Shown in pieces: positions 36,301-45,741 of a stretch of 64,000 nucleotides of DNA (position 1 is the stretch's first letter; every line of letters starts with the position of its first letter). The DNA is taken from assembly GCF_000473145.1 (NCBI RefSeq), contig NZ_KI421500.1:3611583-3675582 (forward strand). The letters run 5' to 3'. Under the pieces are notes generated by a model. The model was not told the origin of the DNA, did not search any database, and saw nothing but the letters and a program-made list of their open reading frames with translations. A program made the translations under genes and the position numbers. The stretch is from Leisingera daeponensis DSM 23529 (lineage in GTDB: Bacteria > Pseudomonadota > Alphaproteobacteria > Rhodobacterales > Rhodobacteraceae).

Positions 36301-36751
36301 GGGTGCAAGGCGGAGGGCCATGTTCTCGCCTCATGCCTTCAGGTGAAACAAATCCTTGATATGCACCAGAAGCTTAGAGCCTTCACACTGGTTGTGGCTA
36401 CGAGGACGGCTGCGGAAGATCCGGTCTCCCTTGTCAACCTTATCAACTAGGCGCGATCCGCGAGGGCGCACGCCGCAAACGCCCGCTGGTTCGCTTTTCC
36501 GAAGTCAGTAGGCGATTGCCCCCGCCCTCCGTCCAGAGCCTTAATGCGAAGACTGGACTTCGGTATTGGAAGAAATTTGCCGACTCTCGGCACTCCAAGC
36601 ACTCCGCCAAAGCGCCGGGGACCGATCGGTTTGGAAACCGGCTGCGCTTGGGGAAGGAGCCGGTCTCTAGCCGTACAGGCTAACGATGGCGGCTAAGTCA
36701 GAAAGCAGCAAGCATTTGGATCGGGATCTCAATGCAGTAAGTTTGGCCAAG
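36301..36751. other. intergenic region with no recognisable gene
   Basis: About 450 bases between the Rrf2 gene and the small protein at 36752. Six-frame reading gives only short frames without ribosome sites or recognisable motifs. No strong palindrome or terminator stands out. Confidence 0.5.
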
Positions 36752-37012
36752 TTATGGATAGTCCTCACAGAGTTTCAGATTTATCTGCCTGGCTCGCTCC
36801 ACTAGATCAGCGACGGATTGCTCATCGACGTCATTGGCTGCAATCTTACTGGCATCGTCCGCCCAGTTCTTAATCTCGGCTTCGATCTGGTCCAGTCTTT
36901 GGGCTGCCGCACTGTCTTTTTGCCGTGTCCGCATCTGTTCACCCTGCCGTTCTGTGAGCGCCGAGCATAGTTCTGAATGTAGTTGTTCCAGCCTGGAGTT
37001 TGATAGTTGCAT
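36752..37012 (-). CDS. small coiled-coil-like protein of unknown function
   Basis: 86 residues, acidic and helical (NSRLEQLHSELCSALTERQG, LDQIEAEIKNWADDASKIAA). AAGGAG lies 6 bases before the ATG, which supports it as a real gene. No family is recognised. It stands alone on the minus strand. Confidence 0.55.
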   Translation of the reverse strand: MQLSNSRLEQLHSELCSALTERQGEQMRTRQKDSAAAQRLDQIEAEIKNWADDASKIAANDVDEQSVADLVERARQINLKLCEDYP

Positions 37013-37273
37013 TGTGGTCTCCTTCGGTTCTGCTCAACTAAAAAACGTATGCGAAGACCGATTTGTTCCGCTTGCCCGAAAGTTGACATTGATTCAGACC
37101 TCAGCACTAAGCAGATTCATAACGTGAACCCCCAAAAGTTTGAGCTATGCCTACAGGTACCATAGCCAGAGGTGCTCTACGTAGTGCCGGAGAGCCCCAA
37201 GAAACGCCCGGCGGCCTTGTTGTAGCGGGCTGCGTTGTAGCGGGCTGCGCCTTGATCGCAGCGGCATCGCAGT

Positions 37274-38074
37274 TTAAAGCCGGACCCCGCGGACGACAAG
37301 CGCCAGCCGGGGAACCACCAGCCCCAAGCTGCTTGCAAAAGGGCGGTGGAAGTCCTCGAACGCCGCTCTGAAACCGTCGCGCTGATCCTGCGGCAGGGCG
37401 GCGTACGTGGCCGCGACGGGACCGAAGCCAGTAACGTATTCATTCCAGACCGTCGCCACATCCGGTGCATAAAGTGTCGTCACCTGTTCGCGAATGTCGA
37501 TCTTGAAGCGCTCGCCGACAATCGCGTTCAACCAGCTTGAGTGCCCCCAGTCGAAGGGCGAGGCAGGTGGCGGGGGCCCATCTGACCATTCACCGACCAG
37601 AGTAAAGAAGCGGGCGATATAGCCATCAGGTTCGTCGGCCCAGGTTGCAAGCGCAAGGCGGCCGCCAGGTCGAAGCACACGCGCCATCTCCGCGACGGCC
37701 CTGGATGGTTCGCGTGAGAAGATGACGCCGTAAGTTGAGATCACGCCGTCGAAGCTTTTATCCCGGAAAGGAAGCTCCTCTGCTGCCGCCTGTTGGAAAA
37801 CTGGACGGGGAACAAACCCGGCCGACAGCGCCTCGGCTGCTTCGAGCATGCCTGGCGCAATGTCAACGCCCGTGACGCTGGCCCCACGCCAAGCAGCAAG
37901 CCTGGCGGCCCATCCCGTGCCTGTGCCGATATCAAGTATGCGTTCGCCGGGTCGCGGCCAAAGGGCTTGAACCGTGTGTGAAATTGTGTCGGACAGACCG
38001 AACGAAATGCCGTCGTAGGATCTTCCTGGCAGGCCCCACATCCGTGCTTCAGGCCTTAAGGTTTCGCCCATCAT
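37274..38074 (-). CDS. class I SAM-dependent methyltransferase
   Basis: 266 residues. Motif I is ILDIGTGTGWAARLAA (~residue 47), followed by GVDIAPGMLEAAEAL, FDGVISTYGVIFS and LRPGGRLALATW, a Methyltransf_11-type layout. AGGAGG lies five bases before ATG 38074. The substrate cannot be told; small-molecule methylation is likely. It is divergent from an HxlR regulator with a perfect palindrome between them, so it is probably that regulator's target. Confidence 0.85.
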   Translation of the reverse strand: MMGETLRPEARMWGLPGRSYDGISFGLSDTISHTVQALWPRPGERILDIGTGTGWAARLAAWRGASVTGVDIAPGMLEAAEALSAGFVPRPVFQQAAAEELPFRDKSFDGVISTYGVIFSREPSRAVAEMARVLRPGGRLALATWADEPDGYIARFFTLVGEWSDGPPPPASPFDWGHSSWLNAIVGERFKIDIREQVTTLYAPDVATVWNEYVTGFGPVAATYAALPQDQRDGFRAAFEDFHRPFASSLGLVVPRLALVVRGVRL

Positions 38075-38129
38075 CTTAGCCTCCTTTCAATAGCTTCAGT
38101 TCGAGTTTGCCAATCAGGTTCGCCAGTGG

Positions 38130-38150
38130 ATACTCCACGATCTGGAGTAT
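38130..38150. promoter_or_regulatory. perfect palindrome, probable HxlR operator
   Basis: ATACTCCA-CGATC-TGGAGTAT has 8-bp perfect arms and a 5-base spacer. It is centred between the divergent methyltransferase and HxlR genes. Dimeric winged-helix regulators of this family bind such dyads. Confidence 0.6.
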
Positions 38151-38198
38151 TATGAACGAGAAAGTTAAGGTATTCTGCGCACGGCAGGGGAGGCCTCC

Positions 38199-38897
38199 AT
38201 GAAGAGTTATGGTCAATTCTGCCCCATCGCCAAAGCTGCGGAGATCTTTTGCGAACGCTGGACAGCGCTGGTCATCCGGAACCTCGGGGCCGGCGCGCAA
38301 CGGTTCAGCGACATACACCGGGGCGTGCCGCATATGTCTGCGACGCTCCTGACGCAGCGACTGCGCCAACTGGAAGCCGAAGGCCTTGTCGAGCGGCGGC
38401 GCAGCGGAACGGGAAAGAGCTGGACCTATCACCTGACAGATGCCGGCGCCGAATTTCTTCCTCTGGTGGGCGCGCTTGGTATCTGGGGGCAACGATGGAC
38501 GCGGCGCGAGCTTGCCGAAGGCGAACTTGATTTGGGGCTGTTGATTTGGGGATTGGAATACTCGGTAGACCCGGCGGCGTTCGGACCCGAGCGCCATGTG
38601 CTCCGGCTCGATGTGTCCGACCAGCCGGATCACAAGAGATTCTACTGGTTTGTGTGCGAGGGCGGAAACCTTGATCTCTGCGTTGCTGATCCCGGAGGCG
38701 GAACCGACCTGTTTCTGGAGGCCACATTGGCGGATTTGATCCGGGTATATCGCGGAGATGTCTCCCTGGCTGCCGCCATAGATGACGGACGGATGACGGT
38801 CGATGCTGCGCCAAAGCTCATGCGGCGGCTTAAGAGCTGGTTTAACTTCGACACAATGGCAAAAACGCCCCCAGCGGAGGTTTCGGGCGACACATAG
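38199..38897 (+). CDS. HxlR-family transcriptional regulator with C-terminal effector-like domain
   Basis: 232 residues. The first ~100 residues are a typical HxlR winged helix (CPIAKAAEIFCERWTALVIRNL...LLTQRLRQLEAEGLVERR). The C-terminal ~120 residues (VLRLDVSDQPDHKRFYWFV, then LRDL-type helices) resemble the SCP2/ubiquinone-binding-like sensor domain attached to some HxlR proteins. A conserved Cys near the N-terminus (QFCPIAK) is common in redox- or electrophile-sensing members. It is the last gene of element 1. Confidence 0.88.
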   Translation: MKSYGQFCPIAKAAEIFCERWTALVIRNLGAGAQRFSDIHRGVPHMSATLLTQRLRQLEAEGLVERRRSGTGKSWTYHLTDAGAEFLPLVGALGIWGQRWTRRELAEGELDLGLLIWGLEYSVDPAAFGPERHVLRLDVSDQPDHKRFYWFVCEGGNLDLCVADPGGGTDLFLEATLADLIRVYRGDVSLAAAIDDGRMTVDAAPKLMRRLKSWFNFDTMAKTPPAEVSGDT

Positions 38898-39044
38898 GTT
38901 TTACATTCGCGGGGGCAGACTTTCATGCCGCGCGGCGAAATCGAGATTCGAGCACAAGTCACTGGATGCTGTGCGAGGTATGAACGTGTGCGAAGCGTCG
39001 CTAGCAGCCATTGGTTTTTTGGCGGCGAATTCACTTTGTCCGGC

Positions 39045-39395
39045 TCCTTGTTGGTCGATCCGCGTTGCTGCGAAAGTGGGAATGAATTTGGCCCCTCGGA
39101 CTGACTTTCAACGGCCGATTTGGCGACACATGCTGCTTCACAGCGAAAACCACGCCGCACCCGCGAGCGCATACTGCGCCAGCAAACACCCGGAAGGGCA
39201 ACGGCGGTTTTGTCCCGCACTGTGTGAGCTCACCGGCTGCAATACCTCGCAGTCGCAGCGAATGACCGGAACGGCGGCCCGCGCCGCAGCGCAAAACCTC
39301 ACCTGGTTGCTTCAAACGGCCGAGTTTGCAAATGACGCTATCTGCGCACAGCGGACGTACGAGAAAACTAGACTACGCTTGCAACGGATGGCGGT
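39045..39395 (-). repeat. dispersed repeat at right end of element 1
   Basis: Two joined repeat modules on the minus strand. The part 39045-39230 is the inverted partner of 8795-8985. The part 39211-39360 (reverse complement with TTTGCAAACTCGGCCGTTTG and GTGAGCTCACACAGTGCGG) matches 47904-48052 and 48093-48238. No gene is supportable in 38898-39413. Confidence 0.65.
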
Positions 39396-39413
39396 TGGCG
39401 ACGCAGTCGTAAG

Positions 39414-41117
39414 TTATCGGGCTTGAATGAAACAGTGTCCAAATCCTGCTCCCGCAACCATCGTTTCCGACCAAGCCCCTGCAAACAGCGGGGGCTTTTT
39501 CGATTCAGGGCTCCCCAAAGCCATCAGCCCCGCCAATTCCCCAACAAGTTCAAGCTGATGGCCGCCCGGCGCAGCACCGTCCGGAACCATCCGCACCTCT
39601 GAAATCAAAGCCCGCAGCGACGCCGTCGCCTCCCGCCGTACCTCCGGCGCATTCAGGGACACTGCCAGGTCCTCTATCAGCTCCCGGTACCGCGCCGACA
39701 GGCTCGGGTGAAGCCGCAGGGCAGGGGGCTCCGGATTGTCCGCGATGACCGCCGCCAGGCGGGCCTTCTCACCCTCCAGCTCAGACATCTTGTCCTTCAT
39801 CGAGGCGGTGTACATGCCGTCCTCGATGGCTGTCAGGATGTTGGCGATCCGGCTCTCCACCTTCTTGAGGGCGTGTTCGGCTTTCTGCCGGTCCTGGCAG
39901 GCGCCCGCGGCGGCATCGTTGAAGGCCTTGCGGTATTCCTCCGCAAACTGTGCCAGCAGGTCTGGTGCCAGCAGGCGCTGCTTCAGCCCGGAAAGCACCC
40001 GCTCTTCCACTTCTGCCCGGCCGATGGTGGCGCGGTTGGTGCAGACTGCAGCACCCTTGTTACGGGCACCAGCGCAGCCGTAGCGCGTCTTGTTGATCAG
40101 CGTGTAGCTGGCGCGGCAGCAGGCGCAGCGCAGGAGACCCGACAGCAGATACGCGGGGCGGCGCGCGCGTTCCAGCTTCGGCCGTTCCGTCAGAACACCC
40201 GCCGGGTTCATCGCTTGCCGCACCTCCCCCTGGCGCGTCTTCACCGCCTGCCAGAGCTGATCATCCAGAATACGCAGGCCGGGGACATCCTCCGTGATCC
40301 AGTCTTCCGGCGGATTGAGGCGGGACAGCCGTTTCCCGCTGTCGGGGTTGGTATCGTAGGTCAGCCGGTTCCAGACCAGCCGTCCGATATAGAGCTCATT
40401 GTTCAGGATGCCGGTGCCGCGTTTGATGTTCCCGGAGATCGTCGACGGGTTCCAGGTGCCGGTTCCTTTGCCGCTCTGCGGGGCAGTTACACCTTCGGCG
40501 TTCAGGGCAGCGGCAATCGTGCGGGCGGAAAGCCCGTCTGCATAATCCCGGAAGATCCGTTTGATGACGGCGGCCTCGTCCTGTTCGATCTCCCGGTCGC
40601 CGGTGCTGAGCGTGCCGTCGGGCAGGATCTCCCGCTTTACCCGGTAGCCGTAGGAAATCCCGCCAGCGGATTTGCCCTTGGTGACACCCCCCTCCAGCCC
40701 GCGCCGTGTCTTCTGGGCCAGGTCCTTGAGGAACATGGTGGACACCAGCCCGCCGACCCCGACCTTCATGTCATCCAGCTCATTCTCCGAAGCCGTGTGG
40801 ATCTTGACTCCGAAGAAGTTCATGCGCTTCAGCAGGGTTGCGGAATCCGCCATGTCCCGCGACAGCCGGTTCTGGCTCTCGGCGGCGATAACGTCGATCC
40901 CGCCGCGTTCGGCTGCCTGGATCAGGCGCTGGTATCCCGGGCGCAGGGCATTCTTGCCGCTGAGCGCGTGATCGGTGAAAACTTCCGTTACCAGCCACCC
41001 CTTCTGTTCACACAGGCGGCGGCACAGCCGGATCTGGTCCTCGACCGATGTGTCTTTCTGTTTGTCTGTGGAGTACCGGGCGTAGATGGCAGCGCGGAGA
41101 CCGGGTGTTGCATTCAT
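39414..41117 (-). CDS. large serine recombinase, element 2 integrase
   Basis: 567 residues, 5 longer than the element 1 enzyme. The resolvase domain has IYARYS with catalytic Ser16 and NRLSR. A Recombinase domain follows (SYGYRVKRE, GTGILNNELYIGRLVWNR), then a zinc ribbon (LRCACCRASY...GCAGARNKGAAVC) and a coiled coil. The frame crosses the attachment core and ends in the right flank of element 1. Its last residues are therefore a hybrid (VAGAGFGHCFIQAR), whereas insertion beside the intact tRNA would give VAGAGFEPATFRL. Confidence 0.95.
   Translation of the reverse strand: MNATPGLRAAIYARYSTDKQKDTSVEDQIRLCRRLCEQKGWLVTEVFTDHALSGKNALRPGYQRLIQAAERGGIDVIAAESQNRLSRDMADSATLLKRMNFFGVKIHTASENELDDMKVGVGGLVSTMFLKDLAQKTRRGLEGGVTKGKSAGGISYGYRVKREILPDGTLSTGDREIEQDEAAVIKRIFRDYADGLSARTIAAALNAEGVTAPQSGKGTGTWNPSTISGNIKRGTGILNNELYIGRLVWNRLTYDTNPDSGKRLSRLNPPEDWITEDVPGLRILDDQLWQAVKTRQGEVRQAMNPAGVLTERPKLERARRPAYLLSGLLRCACCRASYTLINKTRYGCAGARNKGAAVCTNRATIGRAEVEERVLSGLKQRLLAPDLLAQFAEEYRKAFNDAAAGACQDRQKAEHALKKVESRIANILTAIEDGMYTASMKDKMSELEGEKARLAAVIADNPEPPALRLHPSLSARYRELIEDLAVSLNAPEVRREATASLRALISEVRMVPDGAAPGGHQLELVGELAGLMALGSPESKKPPLFAGAWSETMVAGAGFGHCFIQAR
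39440..39460 (+). repeat. attachment core copy 2 (right end of element 1, left end of element 2)
   Basis: An exact 21-bp copy of 325-345, in direct orientation. The base to its left already differs from the tRNA, so it is a fragment, not a second tRNA gene. It marks the junction of two elements integrated in tandem at the same tRNA. Confidence 0.88.
39474..39500 (+). terminator. intrinsic terminator just inside element 2
   Basis: AGCCCCTGC-AAACA-GCGGGGGCT (39474-39496) forms a 9-bp stem (one G-T pair) followed by a run of T to 39500. On the plus strand it would stop transcription entering from the attachment site. When this element sits directly behind tRNA-fMet it would serve as the tRNA terminator. 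It overlaps the 3' end of the recombinase gene on the other strand. Confidence 0.75.
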
Positions 41118-41120
41118 GGT

Positions 41121-41303
41121 CTATTCCTTCGAAGGCGGTTGGCTCCTCTGTGCCGCGATGTCTTGCTGAGCAGCCTGGCGGGCAAGGAGCTGGATGATGT
41201 GCAGAAGCGGGTCCGGGCAGTTGGCCTGGCCGTTTGTCTGAGATGTGCCGGAGAGACAGGCTGTCCCTCTGGAATTGACATAGCTCTTCTGGTCCCGTGC
41301 CAT
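41121..41303 (-). CDS. small protein upstream of recombinase, element 2 (candidate excision factor)
   Basis: 60 residues beginning MARDQKSYVN, with GGGAG upstream. Its stop lies only three bases before the recombinase ATG, so the two are one transcript. It is the positional and partial sequence counterpart of the gene at 2016-2195: shared MARD-K start, C-terminal LL.ALAR.AA/IIQLLARQAA helix, and an identical upstream block ACCTCGGC. A directionality-factor role is inference. Confidence 0.6.
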   Translation of the reverse strand: MARDQKSYVNSRGTACLSGTSQTNGQANCPDPLLHIIQLLARQAAQQDIAAQRSQPPSKE

Positions 41304-41569
41304 CCGCCGAGGTCTCCCGCCGCTCCCAGAAACAGGTCCGGGGCGCTCTTCTGATGCTGCTGATTTGGCCGGGGTTTTTCCCGGCACTTGTTGGCTTCAT
41401 CATATCGGGAGGGGGAGGGCGGCGGGCCCCTTGAACAGGCTACAGTTGCCGCGGCTGGCCGGGTTTATGTGGATAACCCCGCTGGCGGACTCATGTCCGG
41501 CGCCAAGCGGGGACGCCGGGCGGCTTGCTTCCGGGAGCCACCCCGCCGCAAACTATTACCGGCAGGGAG
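41304..41569. promoter_or_regulatory. gap with DnaA box (element 2)
   Basis: Equivalent of 2196-2523 in element 1. It contains the consensus DnaA box TGTGGATAA (41468-41476; TTATCCACA on the other strand), set in GGGTT...AACCC (41461-41479). The recombinase promoter should lie here. The shared DnaA box in otherwise different sequence is the notable feature. Confidence 0.45.
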
Positions 41570-43795
41570 TTATACGGAACCTGTGCTGAATGCAGTGGCT
41601 TCGTTTGAAATATCATCTCCGGTGCCTGCCGGATCCTTGTACGGGCCGGACTTACGGGGCAGGTCCTTCAGCCAGGAGCGGATAGCGCTGGCGTCAAACT
41701 CCCTTTCACGCGTCAAAACCAAAGCCATTTCCCGGAGCAGGTGCCGGTGCGGATACAGCAAGGCGCGGGCGCAATCCTCGGCGTGATCGAGCCGCTCTTG
41801 AAGGCGCTTGCGCTCGCTTGCCGTGAGGCGGGCCGGGTCCTGCGGTCCGAACCAGGCGTTGCCGTGGATACCCAGCCCAAGCTCGTGGTCCATCGCCAGC
41901 GACAGCCGTGCGGCCTTCGCTAGATCCGAGTTTGGGCCTCCGCCCGCCCCGGCGGAGATCGTCCCGAACACTAGGCGCTCCGCAGCTCGGCCCGCCAGAT
42001 GGATGGTCATCTGCCTGTCGAAGTCCGCCTCCAGCCCGGCACCCGGCGGTGCGGTACGTTCAGTCAGCCCGCCGGTCGGGCAGAGGCAGACATGTTTGAT
42101 CTCTTCACCGTAGAGCCAGGCTGTGATGACATGGCCGCATTCATGCACGGCGATGCGCTCATCCAACCGGCTCCGGTATCCTTCTTCCTGGCCGAGGACC
42201 TGCTCAAGAAATCTTGGGTCAAAGCTGCGCCCCTGGCGCCGCGCACGTGCCCGGGCTTCGCGGATGCGGGCGTCGATCACGGCCGGGGTTTGCCCGGTCA
42301 GGTTCCGGGACAGCGGGAGCAGATCTTGCCCGGAGTCCGGGAAGGCTCTCTCAAGCATGACCAGGATCTGCTGCGGGGTCGGTAGCGGCATCTCGTGATG
42401 CAAATCGAAACGGCCGGGACGCAGGATAGCCGGGTCGATTTTTCCGGGAAAATTGGTGGCGCCGATCAGCAGAATGCCTTCTTCGCGGTGCAGCAAATCG
42501 ATCTGCCGCAGGAACTCGTTGATGACTTGTTGGCGATAAGCTTGATTGCGGTCGCCAGTGTCGGTGCGAGACCCGCAACTGTCGATCTCATCGATGAACA
42601 GCACGCAAGGCTTCCGGGATTTGGCGTCCTGGAAACACGTTAGCATCGCCGCCAGCATATCGCCAAGGTGACCCCGTGCTTGCCAGGCTCCAAAGGATCC
42701 TTGGATCAACGGGACCCCGGCTGATGCGGCGATGGCCGCGGCCAGTACGGTTTTACCGGTTCCGGGTTCTCCGTGGATCAACAGAGATCTGGACATGTCG
42801 CTCCACTCGATCTCACCGCGCTGCCATCTGTGCAGGTCCGCAACCAGGTCCGCCGCAGCCTGGTGGGCAGGAGAGGTGCCGCCGATGGCCTCGAGGGTGA
42901 GGGCACCGGCTCCGCTTGCCTGCATCCGGGTTCGGGAAATCGCCGTGGCCAGGCGCTCTGCCGCGCTGCGGGCATCCGGAACGCGCAGTGCCAGCAGAAC
43001 CTCCGGGTCACCCAGACCGGCCAGCGCACTGTCTTCCGGGAGGACCGGTTCCACGGCCTCGCGGTCGATCTTTCCGGTTGCACTATGGCTGTGCTCCAGC
43101 TGCGCCATGATGATATCGCGGCTTAGCGGTTCCAACTTCACCGGGTCGGGCAGGACCGTGCTGAGACTGTCGGGGAGGCTTTCGCCATCGGGCAGCAGGA
43201 CAAGAAGCGGGCAGAGCTGTTGTAGCGCTTCGCACAGATTGCGCTCGAGGCGGTAAAGGTCGCCGATCCGGGAAGACCCGGTTGATGTGGTGACTTGAAG
43301 CACCCGGAGTGTCTGCTCGTGGTGCCGTTCGTCGCCCAGGGTCGTGACCTTCCACTCTTCGGGCAGAATACCGCAACGGCAGGCCGTCAGAATTTGATCG
43401 GCGTCCGCGGTCCGGAACCCGGAGAGCACGGTGACGGCGCCCTGAGCAAGCAGGGTGTCCATGACATTCCGGGATGAGACGAAGGTGGCCGCAAGCCGCA
43501 GTGCAATCAGGCTCCGGCTGGCGGGCAGGGCGGTTGCGGGGCGGCTGCGTCCCTCATCGTCCAGCGCCCATCCGTCGATGCCGTTTTCCCGGAGCTGATC
43601 GAGCTCCTCGCTGTCCCGGTGCTGAGCTGTTGGCAGGTCGTTGAGCGTGTCCAGCAGTCTGGATTTTGGATGGTCTTGCAAAGCGGCGTCACGTTTGCCA
43701 CCCGCGTTAATTTGATCCGAGATCATCCGGCGCAAAACCTGTTTGCCAAAGGAGACCCAGGCGGGACGGGGAGAGTGAAGCGGGAACTGTGTCAT
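41570..43795 (-). CDS. soluble AAA+ / M41 (FtsH-like) metalloprotease, element 2
   Basis: 741 residues, a diverged homologue of the protein at 2524. Walker A is GEPGTGKT (~348), Walker B VLFIDEIDSCGSR (~402), arginine region LRPGRFD, zinc site HECGH (~552) and AGRAAERLVFGTISAGAGGG...SDLAKAARL (~625). The N-terminal ~310 residues are less conserved than the catalytic part. No membrane segment is seen. GGAG lies 7 bases before the ATG. All catalytic residues are kept in both copies, so both are probably active. Confidence 0.85.
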   Translation of the reverse strand: MTQFPLHSPRPAWVSFGKQVLRRMISDQINAGGKRDAALQDHPKSRLLDTLNDLPTAQHRDSEELDQLRENGIDGWALDDEGRSRPATALPASRSLIALRLAATFVSSRNVMDTLLAQGAVTVLSGFRTADADQILTACRCGILPEEWKVTTLGDERHHEQTLRVLQVTTSTGSSRIGDLYRLERNLCEALQQLCPLLVLLPDGESLPDSLSTVLPDPVKLEPLSRDIIMAQLEHSHSATGKIDREAVEPVLPEDSALAGLGDPEVLLALRVPDARSAAERLATAISRTRMQASGAGALTLEAIGGTSPAHQAAADLVADLHRWQRGEIEWSDMSRSLLIHGEPGTGKTVLAAAIAASAGVPLIQGSFGAWQARGHLGDMLAAMLTCFQDAKSRKPCVLFIDEIDSCGSRTDTGDRNQAYRQQVINEFLRQIDLLHREEGILLIGATNFPGKIDPAILRPGRFDLHHEMPLPTPQQILVMLERAFPDSGQDLLPLSRNLTGQTPAVIDARIREARARARRQGRSFDPRFLEQVLGQEEGYRSRLDERIAVHECGHVITAWLYGEEIKHVCLCPTGGLTERTAPPGAGLEADFDRQMTIHLAGRAAERLVFGTISAGAGGGPNSDLAKAARLSLAMDHELGLGIHGNAWFGPQDPARLTASERKRLQERLDHAEDCARALLYPHRHLLREMALVLTREREFDASAIRSWLKDLPRKSGPYKDPAGTGDDISNEATAFSTGSV

Positions 43796-43889
43796 CGGTT
43801 GTCTCCGGATAAGATGCAGGCAAAGGGGCGCCGCCCTCCCCGGACTCCGGGTTGGATGGGGCGGCGCTGAGAGGGCGGATGGATGAGAG

Positions 43890-44795
43890 TCAGGCGGCGC
43901 CGTCAGTGGCGATCTCGTCCAGCATCCGGACGATCTCCGCGGTCACGTCCGCGAAATAGATCTCGCTCCTGACATTGATGGATCCGGCGTAAAGATCGGG
44001 CGGCGCGATGCTGTCCGGGAAGGCGGTCTTGAGCCTGGTATGCAGCCGCTTCTCTGTCTGCAAGGCAAGCTGCCCGGTCGCCATCGGGACAGTCTTCAGG
44101 ATCTGTGCTTCCACGCTGCGGTGCTTCAGCAGCTGGTGGCGCAGCCTGGAATCCGGGTTGCGGGAAAAGCCCAGCTTCACCAGCTGCGCGCCATTCGGAA
44201 GCTCGAACTGCATGGCGTAGAGGTGGCTCGGTGCGGCGGGCCAGTTCTCTCCGCACCCGCCGCAGCCAAACCTTCCGGTCTGCATGTTGGCACGGGCCAC
44301 CCTTTGGGTGTGCCCGCATTCCCGATGCCGGTACAGACGATAGTTCGGGTCCCCGTCCGGGTCAGCTCCGATCAGCGTCCAGCCCTGGGCTGCGGCTTCC
44401 TTTTGTTCCTTCCGGCTGTGGCAGGTTTCGCAGCGCACGTCGCAGATCCCCGCGGCCGCGCGCTTGATCAGTTCGAGCTGCCGCCGCAGCCGGTGACCGC
44501 AGTCTGCAAAGTACAAACCGTAGTGCCGGTCTTCCGGATCGCGGCAGGCCCATTGCAGCCCGGCTGCCGCGGCATCGTCCCGCCAGCGCGCCTCGACGCA
44601 ATGCGGGCAGAAGGGCTGGTTGTTCATCAACACAAAGAGTTTGCTTACGTGCGTTGCCCCGCAGGCCTTGCAGGACAGGAGAAGGTGATAGCGGTCCTGG
44701 ATGCGCTTCAGAATGTCGAAGCCTTTGCTTGCGGCGGCGTCGTGCCAATGGGGATGGATGGTGAGCGGGAAGGTTGGAATTGCGGGTTGGGTCAT
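43890..44795 (-). CDS. multi-zinc GIY-YIG/T5orf172-like protein, element 2
   Basis: 301 residues from ATG 44795, chosen because GGAG precedes it and the element 1 homologue starts at the same alignment point. It retains FPLTIHPHW, the Cys/His ladder (CKAC, CPHC, CGH, CETC, CGH, CGGCGENW) and the C-terminal LYAMQF...KLGFSRNPDSRL with a later Glu in LQTEKRLHTRL. The function is unproven; a nuclease or DNA-binding role in transfer or maintenance is plausible. Confidence 0.7.
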   Translation of the reverse strand: MTQPAIPTFPLTIHPHWHDAAASKGFDILKRIQDRYHLLLSCKACGATHVSKLFVLMNNQPFCPHCVEARWRDDAAAAGLQWACRDPEDRHYGLYFADCGHRLRRQLELIKRAAAGICDVRCETCHSRKEQKEAAAQGWTLIGADPDGDPNYRLYRHRECGHTQRVARANMQTGRFGCGGCGENWPAAPSHLYAMQFELPNGAQLVKLGFSRNPDSRLRHQLLKHRSVEAQILKTVPMATGQLALQTEKRLHTRLKTAFPDSIAPPDLYAGSINVRSEIYFADVTAEIVRMLDEIATDGAA

Positions 44796-44940
44796 GAAAA
44801 GCTCCAGTCTGGTAAACGGGCAGGCGACGACGGGCGCGTGGAACGCCAGCCGGTGAAAATCCGGAATTGGACAGGACATGGCGGGCGCAGGCGGAGAACT
44901 CCGCTGCGGGTGCCAGGTCAGGTTTTGTCAGGGAACGGGA

Positions 44941-45435
44941 TCAGACCGGCGCGAAGTCGGGCGCTGTCACTGCCATCTCCACGATGGCATCAACCTGCCG
45001 GGCTGCGCGGTTCAGCGCTTGGCGGGCACAGGGATCTGCCGTGCTGAAAAGATCACGATGCTCATACATCAGATGCTGGAAATGCAGCGCCTCGTCCGGG
45101 CTTGTGGCTTCAATGAGGAAGTGCATCAGCATGCCCATACGCTGCAGCGGCAAGTCGCAAGACGAGGTCGGCGGAGCTGAGAAGACATCAGACGCCAGCC
45201 GCAGGCAGTCCTGCCATTGGTTCTCGGCGGCTTCGGCAAAGCCAGACGTGGCCGGGTCCCAGCTCATCGAATGCGACAGGTCGCGCTCCATCTCGATGGC
45301 GGAACCCACCGCTTCGTTCAGCTCAGCGAATGTCCGGGAAATCGGGGTAGTACCCTCATCGGAAATCGGGCAGGGCAATGCTGGGCGCAGGTCTTTTGCC
45401 GCGCTCGAGCGCGTGATAACAGGTGCGATAGTCAT
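44941..45435 (-). CDS. conserved element protein of unknown function, element 2
   Basis: 164 residues, homologous to the protein at 5910. Shared segments are IEMERDLSHSMSWDPA, LPLQRMGMLMHFLIEA and the C-terminus ALNRAARQVDAIVEMAVTAP. The near-identical C-terminus in two otherwise diverged copies suggests a functional tail. It is first in the leftward operon, divergent from the ribbon-helix-helix gene. Confidence 0.75.
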   Translation of the reverse strand: MTIAPVITRSSAAKDLRPALPCPISDEGTTPISRTFAELNEAVGSAIEMERDLSHSMSWDPATSGFAEAAENQWQDCLRLASDVFSAPPTSSCDLPLQRMGMLMHFLIEATSPDEALHFQHLMYEHRDLFSTADPCARQALNRAARQVDAIVEMAVTAPDFAPV

Positions 45436-45552
45436 GTTGGTCTCCTCAGCCGAGATCAGTGTGATTAGGGCGTAAGCAAGGGGTGGAGCCCTTGCCTACG
45501 CTCGCTATTATATGGTACCAAGAAACCAAAAATCAATACGAGATTCGCTGGC

Positions 45553-45741
45553 ATGGCAAAAAAAACCAGAGGAAGACCGGCGGTCGATACGGAAGCTGTG
45601 AACCTGCGATTGCCGCGCGAGATGATCGAAGTTGTTGATGCTCAGAGGCGAGATGAAGAAGACCTTCCGACACGGCCAGCCATGATCCGGAGGATGCTTA
45701 AGCAGTGGTGTCATGATCGCGGCATAGATGTCGAGGAATAG
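45553..45741 (+). CDS. ribbon-helix-helix protein, element 2
   Basis: 62 residues: a basic start (MAKKTRGRPAV), strand AVNLRLP, then helices REMIEVVDAQRRDE and RPAMIRRMLKQWCHD. It fits the CopG/MobC-like fold. It is only distantly similar to the element 1 counterpart but lies in the same place between the leftward operon and the oriT-like gap. Confidence 0.75.
   Translation: MAKKTRGRPAVDTEAVNLRLPREMIEVVDAQRRDEEDLPTRPAMIRRMLKQWCHDRGIDVEE

Noticed and set aside
39708..41354. Long 548-codon plus-strand frame opposite the element 2 recombinase
   Set aside because: It is antisense to a clear recombinase with catalytic motifs; GC-rich DNA opens such shadow frames, and its sequence has no recognisable domain. 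The same holds for 617-1741 opposite the element 1 enzyme.
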